28,942 nucleotides of DNA. Source: Oscillospiraceae bacterium. GTDB lineage: Bacteria > Bacillota_A > Clostridia > Oscillospirales > Oscillospiraceae. Below are positions 24,283-28,942 of the stretch, one piece after another; within the stretch, counting starts at the first letter, position 1; every line of letters starts with the position of its first letter. Made by a program: the position numbers and the translations under genes. The notes below the pieces were generated by a model. The model made no database searches. It worked only from the letters and a program-made list of their open reading frames with translations, and was not told the origin of the DNA. The stretch is from assembly GCA_021771675.1 (NCBI GenBank), contig JAETOP010000042.1, forward strand, positions 1 to 28,942, given 5' to 3'.

Positions 24283-24372
24283 TCACTTGTTGTTCTTGAA
24301 AATGAGGACAACAAGTGTAATGGTTTCGATGATAACCATTGCAAACGCAAACAGGTTCTCATATGTAACCAT
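24283..24372 (-). CDS. 29-residue hydrophobic peptide, putative holin-like type I toxin
   Basis: A minus-strand ORF, too short for most gene finders, with the strong Shine-Dalgarno AAGGGGGTGG 5 bases before its ATG at 24372. The peptide starts MVTYENLFAFAMVIIETIT, has one membrane-spanning stretch and ends IFKNNK. The pattern (M-x-T/V-Y-E, a single hydrophobic helix, Lys/Asn tail) fits the putative holin-like toxin group found in Firmicutes chromosomes. The mRNA is highly structured: an inverted repeat near the 3' end of the ORF (24284-24296 / 24305-24317), and TAACCATT at both the start codon and codon 12, complementary to AATGGTT at 24319. A convergent terminator-ended RNA overlaps its 3' region. 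If real, the peptide would insert in the membrane and depolarise the cell when unrestrained. Confidence 0.6.
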   Translation of the reverse strand: MVTYENLFAFAMVIIETITLVVLIFKNNK

Positions 24373-24465
24373 TTCACCACCCCCTTTGCATTGGCTTGGG
24401 GCTTTTGCGAGGGGGGGCATCCGTCCGCCGTAAGTGGTGTCCCTTCCGGGTCATTGACCACGATT

Positions 24466-24494
24466 ACAATAACATATTCCGACAAAATATTCAA
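24466..24494 (-). promoter_or_regulatory. Promoter candidate for the small toxin gene
   Basis: On the minus strand TTGAAT (24494-24489) and TATTGT (24471-24466) are separated by 17 bp. The -35 lies in one arm of a palindrome, TATTCAA / TTGAATA (24488-24506), which could be an operator. The leader to the start codon would be about 87 nt. Confidence 0.45.
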
Positions 24495-24542
24495 TATTTT
24501 TGAATAAGAGAAATTCCTTTTTTCTTTTTATCCTTCAATTAC

Positions 24543-24574
24543 AAATCCCCCGATTCTGCCGAATCGGGGGATTT
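24543..24574 (-). terminator. Rubrerythrin terminator
   Basis: AAATCCCCCGATTC / GAATCGGGGGATTT makes a stem of up to 14 bp with a 4-nt loop, just after the rubrerythrin stop on the minus strand. A T-run is present on both sides (ATTT). Confidence 0.8.
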
Positions 24575-24578
24575 TGGA

Positions 24579-25118
24579 TTAGTAGTTCTCTTTTCTCACT
24601 TCAAAATAGGCCTGGGGATGGTTGCACACGGGGCAGACCTCCGGAGCCTTGGTGCCCACCACGATGTGGCCGCAGTTGCGGCACTCCCAGACGGTGACGC
24701 CGGACTTCTCGAACACCTGCTTGTTCTCCACATTGGCCAGCAGGGCACGGTAGCGCTCCTCGTGGCTCTTCTCGATGGCGGCAACGCCCCGGAATTTGGC
24801 CGCCAGCTCAGGGAAGCCCTCTTCCTCGGCTTCCCGGGCCATCCGGTCATACATGTCCGTCCACTCGGCGTTCTCTCCCTCGGCGGCATGGAGCAGATTC
24901 TCCGCGGTATTGCCCAGCTGGCCCAGCTCCTTGAACCAGAGCTTTGCATGCTCCTTCTCGTTCTCGGCGGTAGCCAGAAACAGGGCGGCAATCTGCTCAA
25001 AGCCCGCCTTCTTGGCTACGGATGCGAAATAGGTGTACTTGTTTCTGGCCTGGGATTCCCCGGCGAAGGCCTCCCACAGATTCTGCTCGGTCTTGGTTCC
25101 GGTATACTTGTTTTCCAT
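24579..25118 (-). CDS. rbr: Rubrerythrin
   Basis: A cytoplasmic di-iron peroxidase that reduces hydrogen peroxide in anaerobes with electrons from a rubredoxin partner. The 179-residue protein has the ferritin-like four-helix domain (1-135) with iron ligands in [12 protein letters not shown] (Glu21), ENEKEHAK (Glu54-x2-His57) and [11 protein letters not shown] (Glu116-x2-His119). A C-terminal rubredoxin-like domain carries C146-x2-C149 and C162-x2-C165. An ATG two codons upstream (25124) is too close to AGGAGG; the one at 25118 has 8-base spacing. A TATAAT lies on the minus strand at 25183-25178, but its -35 is weak. The leader has a CCCCGGT / ACCGGGG hairpin (25143-25160). No PerR box was recognised. 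Confidence 0.96.
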   Translation of the reverse strand: MENKYTGTKTEQNLWEAFAGESQARNKYTYFASVAKKAGFEQIAALFLATAENEKEHAKLWFKELGQLGNTAENLLHAAEGENAEWTDMYDRMAREAEEEGFPELAAKFRGVAAIEKSHEERYRALLANVENKQVFEKSGVTVWECRNCGHIVVGTKAPEVCPVCNHPQAYFEVRKENY

Positions 25119-25271
25119 TATCATAACCTCCTGTGTAATGTTCCCCGGTCAGTACCGGGGGCTTGGATGTGAAACCTATTATATCACATATTTACCAAAT
25201 CGGAATCCTTTTTTTTACGGAAATTTTCCATTTGAAAGCCCCTCAGAACCGAGAAAATCCTGCAAAATATC

Positions 25272-25300
25272 TTGACAATTTTGTAAGATGGTGGTATCCT
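25272..25300 (+). promoter_or_regulatory. Promoter of the fhs gene
   Basis: A perfect TTGACA (25272-25277) and TATCCT (25295-25300) are separated by 17 bp. Transcription would begin near 25303-25307, about 128 bp before the start codon. Confidence 0.7.
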
Positions 25301-25302
25301 AC

Positions 25303-25400
25303 TATCGGTACGTGAGTACCGATATACCACTCGTGCGGTATGCCACTCCAACGGCTATCCGCATAAGTCCTGTATGTGCCTGAGCCACTCCAACGGCAGG
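25303..25400 (+). ncRNA. Structured 5' leader of fhs with duplicated hairpin cores
   Basis: The leader begins with a 9 bp hairpin, TATCGGTAC / GTACCGATA, closed by a GTGA tetraloop (25303-25324). Next come ATACC / GGTAT (25324-25341) and two identical 14-nt units, GCCACTCCAACGGC, at 25342-25355 and 25384-25397. Each unit is a 3 bp stem with the 8-nt loop ACTCCAAC, and each is enclosed by an outer stem (TGCGG / CCGCA and TGCC / GGCA) across a small internal loop. The second hairpin shares bases with the outer stem of the first unit, so the two are mutually exclusive. The last unit ends about 20 nt before the ribosome binding site. I could not match it to the ZTP (pfl) or THF riboswitch consensus. 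Confidence 0.5.
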
Positions 25401-25432
25401 GCAAAAAATAAAATACAAGGAGAATGATTAAC

Positions 25433-27109
25433 ATGGGATTCAAATCTGACATCGAGATCGCACAGGAAACCCAGATGCTGCCCATCACCGAGATCGCCAA
25501 AACCGCCGGTGTGGACGAGAAGTACCTGGAGCAGTACGGCAAGTACAAGGCCAAAGTTGACTACAACATCCTCAAGGATATGGCCGACAAGCCCAACGGC
25601 AAGCTGATTCTGGTCACCGCTATCAACCCCACCCCCGCCGGTGAGGGCAAGACTACCACCACCGTTGGCCTGGCCGACGGAATGCGCAAGATCGGCAAGG
25701 ACGTCCTGGTCGCCCTGCGTGAGCCCTCCCTGGGCCCCGTGTTCGGCGTGAAGGGCGGCGCTGCCGGCGGCGGCTACGCTCAGGTCGTCCCCATGGAGGA
25801 CATCAACCTGCACTTCACCGGTGACTTCCATGCCATCGGCGCTGCCAACAACCTGCTGGCTGCGATGCTCGACAACCATATTTATCAGGGCAATGCTCTG
25901 AACATCGATCCCCGTCAGGTGGTGTGGCGCCGCTGCGTTGACATGAACGACCGTCAGCTCCGCTTTGTGGTGGACGGCCTGGGCGGCAAGACCAACGGCA
26001 TGCCCCGTGAGGATGGCTATGACATCACCGTGGCCTCCGAGGTCATGGCTGTTCTGTGTCTGGCTTCCGATGTCAACGACCTGAAGGCCCGTCTGGCCCG
26101 TCTGGTGGTTGCCTACACCCGGGACGGCAAGCCCGTCACCGCCGGCGACCTGAATGCCCAGGGCGCTATGGCCGCTCTGCTGAAGGACGCTCTGAAGCCC
26201 AACCTGGTTCAGACCCTGGAGCACACCCCCGCTTTCGTCCATGGCGGTCCCTTCGCCAACATCGCCCATGGCTGTAACTCCGTCACTGCCACCAAGGTGG
26301 CCCTGAAGCTCAGCGACTACACCATCACCGAGGCCGGCTTCGGCGCTGACCTAGGCGCTGAGAAGTTCCTGGACATCAAGTGCCGCATGGCTGGCCTGAA
26401 GCCCAGCTGCGTGGTGCTGGTTGCCACCGTCCGTGCTCTGAAGTACAACGGCGGCGTGCCCAAGGCAGAGACCGGCAAGGAGAATCTGGAGGCTCTGGAA
26501 AAGGGTCTGCCCAACCTGCTGCGGCATGTGGAGAACATCACCCAGGTTTACAAGCTGCCCTGCGTGGTAGCCATCAACCGCTTCCCCCAGGACACCGAGG
26601 CCGAGCTGGCTCTGGTGGAGCGCAAGTGCAAGGAGCTGGGCGTCAACGTTGCTCTGTCCGAGGTTTGGGGCAAGGGCGGCGAGGGCGGCATTGCCCTGGC
26701 CAACGAGGTTGTCCGTCTGTGCGAGCAGCCCAATGACTTCACCTTCTCCTATGAGCTGGATCTGTCCATCAAGGAAAAGATCGAGGCCATTGTCAAGAAG
26801 ATTTACCACGGCGACGGCGTGACCTTCACTGCCAATGCCGAGAAGCAGATCAAGACCCTCACCGAGCTGGGCTATGACAAGATGCCCATCTGCATGGCCA
26901 AGACCCAGTATTCCTTCACCGACGACCAGACCAAGCTGGGCGCACCCACCGGCTTCACCGTTACCGTGCGCAACGTGAAGGTTTCCGCCGGCGCCGGCTT
27001 CCTGGTTGCCCTCACCGGTGAGATCATGACCATGCCCGGTCTGCCCAAGGTTCCCGCCGCCGAGCGCATCGACGTGGACGAGAACGGCAAGATTTCCGGA
27101 CTGTTCTAA
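25433..27109 (+). CDS. fhs: Formate-tetrahydrofolate ligase
   Basis: The enzyme makes 10-formyl-tetrahydrofolate from formate, THF and ATP, feeding purine synthesis or the methyl branch of acetogenesis. The 558-residue product has normal length. It opens [15 protein letters not shown] and has the nucleotide loop [14 protein letters not shown] (67-80), [53 protein letters not shown] and the C-terminal [20 protein letters not shown]. An ATG at 25424 is one base from AAGGAG and unusable; the one at 25433 has 10-base spacing. Codon use is strongly biased, suggesting high expression. A terminator follows, so fchA may be partly uncoupled. Confidence 0.97.
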   Translation: MGFKSDIEIAQETQMLPITEIAKTAGVDEKYLEQYGKYKAKVDYNILKDMADKPNGKLILVTAINPTPAGEGKTTTTVGLADGMRKIGKDVLVALREPSLGPVFGVKGGAAGGGYAQVVPMEDINLHFTGDFHAIGAANNLLAAMLDNHIYQGNALNIDPRQVVWRRCVDMNDRQLRFVVDGLGGKTNGMPREDGYDITVASEVMAVLCLASDVNDLKARLARLVVAYTRDGKPVTAGDLNAQGAMAALLKDALKPNLVQTLEHTPAFVHGGPFANIAHGCNSVTATKVALKLSDYTITEAGFGADLGAEKFLDIKCRMAGLKPSCVVLVATVRALKYNGGVPKAETGKENLEALEKGLPNLLRHVENITQVYKLPCVVAINRFPQDTEAELALVERKCKELGVNVALSEVWGKGGEGGIALANEVVRLCEQPNDFTFSYELDLSIKEKIEAIVKKIYHGDGVTFTANAEKQIKTLTELGYDKMPICMAKTQYSFTDDQTKLGAPTGFTVTVRNVKVSAGAGFLVALTGEIMTMPGLPKVPAAERIDVDENGKISGLF

Positions 27110-27139
27110 GAAATCTCTGAACAACTCCCCTGCACCCAG

Positions 27140-27170
27140 AGGACAGGCGGCCACCGCCGCCTGTCCTTTT
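27140..27170 (+). terminator. Terminator after fhs
   Basis: A perfect 12 bp stem, AGGACAGGCGGC / GCCGCCTGTCCT, with a CACC loop, followed by TTTCT. It lies between fhs and fchA and would reduce read-through; no obvious promoter for fchA is seen downstream. Confidence 0.85.
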
Positions 27171-27197
27171 CTATGAATGATAAAGGAGTAAATCCCA

Positions 27198-27818
27198 ATG
27201 GATATGACTATGGAATCCTGCCGCACCTTTGTGGAGGTGCTGGCATCCTCCGCTCCCGCCCCCGGCGGCGGCGGTGCGGCCGCCCTGGTGGGCGCCATCG
27301 GCACCGCTTTGGGCAACATGGTGGGCTCCCTCACCGTGGGCAAGAAGAAATATGCCGACGTAGAGGCTGAGATTATCGAGCTGAAGGCCAAGTGCGACGC
27401 TCTGCAAAAGGAGCTGCTGGATCAGGTGGAGGCCGACGACAAGGGCTTCGTTCCCCTGGCCAAGGCCTACGGCATCCCCAAGGACGACCCCAACCGGGAT
27501 GCCATCCTGGAAGAGGCCACCGTCACCGCCTGCGGCGTGCCCATGCACATCATGGAGCTTTGCTGCCAGGCCATTGACTGCATTGCCGTGTTTGCCGCCA
27601 AGGGCAGCCGTCTGGCCGTGTCCGACGCCGGCTGCGGCGCCGTGTGCTGCAAGGCCGCTCTGCAGGCCGCTTCCCTGAATGTGTTCATCAATACCAAGAG
27701 CCTGAAAAACCGCACCGTCGCCGAGGAGATGAACGCCAAGGCAAACGGAATGCTGGGCACCTACTGCGCCAAGGCCGACGAGATTTTTAACACTGTCAAA
27801 GCCGGATTCGGCCAGTAG
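27198..27818 (+). CDS. fchA: Cyclodeaminase/methenyl-THF cyclohydrolase family protein
   Basis: Family members open 5,10-methenyl-THF to 10-formyl-THF or remove ammonia from formimino-THF. The 206-residue protein is all-helical, with the glycine-rich opening VLASSAPAPGGGGAAALVGA (14-33), ALGNMVGSLTVGKKKY, DDKGFVPLAKAYGIPK, and CGVPMHIMELC and GSRLAVSDAGCGAV in the second half. It has eleven cysteines, more than usual. Placement between fhs and folD favours the methenyl-THF cyclohydrolase or cyclodeaminase step of the one-carbon pathway. AAAGGAG lies 11 bases upstream of the ATG. Confidence 0.9.
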   Translation: MDMTMESCRTFVEVLASSAPAPGGGGAAALVGAIGTALGNMVGSLTVGKKKYADVEAEIIELKAKCDALQKELLDQVEADDKGFVPLAKAYGIPKDDPNRDAILEEATVTACGVPMHIMELCCQAIDCIAVFAAKGSRLAVSDAGCGAVCCKAALQAASLNVFINTKSLKNRTVAEEMNAKANGMLGTYCAKADEIFNTVKAGFGQ

Positions 27819-27822
27819 CAGA

Positions 27823-27930
27823 AAGATATAAGATAGAAGATACAAGATATGGGATAAAGCGTTGTTTACCTTGTATCTCATATCTTGTATCTCATATCTT
27901 GTATCTCAATATCTCGTATCTTATATCTTA
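27823..27930. repeat. Heptanucleotide-repeat palindrome between fchA and folD
   Basis: The left arm (27823-27856) reads AGATATA/AGATAGA/AGATACA/AGATATG/GGATA. The right arm (27871-27930) is the reverse complement of AGATATA/AGATACG/AGATATT, then G, then alternating AGATACA/AGATATG. A 14-bp spacer separates them, so the whole unit can fold into a long hairpin. The heptamers match the arms of the element at 4997-5260. A TATAAT follows near 27931, too close to the folD start to be its main promoter. Confidence 0.8.
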
Positions 27931-27954
27931 TTATAATTTGGAGGAACAACTACC

Positions 27955-28830
27955 ATGGCAAAACTTTTGCTGGGCAAGGAAGTCACCGATGCCCTGAACG
28001 CTGATCTGCAAGAGCGCACCGCCGCCCTGCGGGAAAAGGGCATCGTCCCCACCCTGGGCATCATCCGGGTGGGCGAGGACCCCTCCGACCTGAGCTATGA
28101 AAAGGGCGCCACCAAGCGGGCTGAGCTGGTGGGCGTGGCTGTGAAGAATTACATTCTGGCCGCCGACGCCACCAAGGAGCAGGTGCTGGAGGTCATCGAC
28201 CAGGTTAACGCCGATACTTCCGTTCACGGTGTGCTGATGTTCCGGCCTCTGCCCAAGCATCTGAAAGCTGACCAGAACGAAATCTGCAACCGCTTAGACC
28301 CCAAAAAGGACGTGGACTGCATGACCCACATGTCCAACGCCGGTGTATTCGAGGGGCTGGACTTGGGCTATGCTCCCTGCACCCCCGCCGCCTGCATGGA
28401 AATTCTGGACTATTACGGCATTGACTGCAAGGGCAAGAACGCCGTTGTGATCGGCCGCTCTCTGGTGGTGGGCAAGCCCGCCGCCATGATGCTCATGGGC
28501 AAGAACGCCACCGTCACCGTCTGCCACACCAAGACCGTAAACACCGCCGAAATCTGCCGGAATGCAGACATCATCGTCTCCGCTGCCGGTGTGCTGAACT
28601 CCCTCACCGCCGATTTTGTCCGGCCCGGTCAGGTAGTGATCGACGTATCCATCAACTGGGACGCCAACAAGCCCAACGCCAAGGGCGGCTTGGGCGGCAT
28701 TGCCGGTGACGCACAGTTCTCTGAGGTGGAGCCCATTGTGGAGGCCATCACCCCCGTCCCCGGCGGCGTGGGCAGCGTCACCACCTCCGTGCTGATGAAG
28801 CACGTGGTGGAGGCCGCCGAGAAAGTCTAA
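27955..28830 (+). CDS. folD: Methylene-THF dehydrogenase (FolD-type, possibly with altered cyclohydrolase site)
   Basis: FolD normally oxidises 5,10-methylene-THF to methenyl-THF with NAD(P) and hydrolyses that to 10-formyl-THF. The 291-residue protein keeps the family outline: GIIRVGEDPSDLSY, catalytic Lys54 (in YEKGATK), PLPKHL, KDVD (Asp119, Asp121), CTPAACMEIL, the nucleotide-binding VIGRSLVVGKPAAMML, VIDVSIN and ITPVPGGVGSVTTSVL. The usual VQLPLP is MFRPLP, so the conserved active-site Gln is replaced by Phe96. Since fchA is adjacent, this enzyme may act mainly as dehydrogenase. TTGGAGG lies before the ATG. MITE copy 3 begins right after the stop codon. Confidence 0.93.
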   Translation: MAKLLLGKEVTDALNADLQERTAALREKGIVPTLGIIRVGEDPSDLSYEKGATKRAELVGVAVKNYILAADATKEQVLEVIDQVNADTSVHGVLMFRPLPKHLKADQNEICNRLDPKKDVDCMTHMSNAGVFEGLDLGYAPCTPAACMEILDYYGIDCKGKNAVVIGRSLVVGKPAAMMLMGKNATVTVCHTKTVNTAEICRNADIIVSAAGVLNSLTADFVRPGQVVIDVSINWDANKPNAKGGLGGIAGDAQFSEVEPIVEAITPVPGGVGSVTTSVLMKHVVEAAEKV

Positions 28831-28942
28831 GGCAACACCGCACAATAGGAGCTGCGGGTTTCGGCGGATCTTTTGTACCCACTCTTCAGTTTGGAAAAAG
28901 GGAAATACACAAAGTATTCCGCCTTTTTCCATACTTTGATTG
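28831..28942. mobile_element. MITE-like element, copy 3 (cut by the window end)
   Basis: It begins with the same 16 bases as copy 1 (GGCAACACCGCACAAT), followed by matching internal sequence (TTTCGGCGGATCTTTTG, CAGTTTG, GGGAAATACACAAAGTATT). The left flank is CTAA (28827-28830), which includes the folD stop codon and fits a TA-centred 4 bp target. The right end lies outside the window. Confidence 0.8.

Noticed and set aside
25303..25400. ZTP (pfl) or THF riboswitch before fhs
   Set aside because: Right genomic position, but I could not find the conserved motifs of either class as I remember them; the duplicated GCCACTCCAACGGC is not part of those consensuses. A covariance search would settle it.
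27823..27930. The heptamer arrays considered as a CRISPR array
   Set aside because: The repeats are 7 bp, directly adjoining and without unique spacers, and no cas gene is nearby.

Overview
The window looks like a chromosomal segment of a spore-forming, moderately high-GC member of the Clostridia, most like the Oscillospiraceae/Ruminococcaceae. The evidence is the sporulation sigma factor SigG followed by a YlmC/YmxH-type gene, a CIRCE-controlled groES-groEL operon, rubrerythrin, a formate-tetrahydrofolate ligase/cyclodeaminase/FolD cluster, LCP and VanW wall proteins, strong AGGAGG-type ribosome binding sites and TTGACA/TATAAT promoters. No rRNA, tRNA, CRISPR array, prophage or intact insertion sequence was seen. 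Most genes are core housekeeping genes; the unusual material lies between them.

Layout. 1-1431: a short palindrome, a frameshifted GNAT acetyltransferase and a small XRE regulator with a palindromic operator. 1451-4571 (minus strand): rpsB-tsf with its promoter, then sigG-ylmC; the ylmC ribosome binding site can be locked in a hairpin. 4572-5303: no gene, but a tight cluster of DnaA boxes, an AT-rich stretch and a nested palindromic element built from heptanucleotide repeats. 5304-8776 (minus): a cation diffusion facilitator with a long leader, then groL-groS with CIRCE. 8868-9028: a 161 bp MITE-like element with terminal inverted repeats and a 4 bp target duplication. 9064-10095: a broken and an intact copy of a small secreted protein. 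10201-10359: a 52-residue Cys/Asn/Gly-rich protein. 10483-13525: dapH facing a divergent deacetylase-aminotransferase pair, which together make up the acetylase branch of diaminopimelate synthesis.

13600-19314 (plus): an apparent operon murI, uridine kinase, HAD phosphatase, DUF89 phosphatase, VanW-domain protein, glycosyltransferase, with many ATGA or 1-base junctions. 19365-20588 (minus): an LCP-family wall enzyme, convergent with that operon. 20964-24114: an XpaC-like protein and a TelA-like protein separated by a second, degenerate copy of the MITE, then a small membrane protein. 24165-24494: a previously unlisted 29-codon hydrophobic ORF with a convergent, terminator-ended RNA, resembling a type I toxin-antitoxin locus. 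24579-25118: rubrerythrin. 25272-28830: the one-carbon cluster fhs, fchA, folD. fhs has a leader with two identical 14-nt hairpin cores, fchA and folD are separated by a heptad-repeat palindrome, and a third MITE copy begins directly at the folD stop codon and runs to the window end.

Functionally the window links cell-wall precursor supply (DAP branch, D-glutamate from MurI, LCP, VanW and a glycosyltransferase), folate one-carbon flow (formate to formyl-, methenyl- and methylene-THF), protein synthesis and folding, sporulation and oxidative defence. The main candidates for undescribed biology are the type I toxin-antitoxin-like locus, the fhs leader RNA, the DnaA-box cluster outside a dnaA context, and the MITE and heptad-repeat families.
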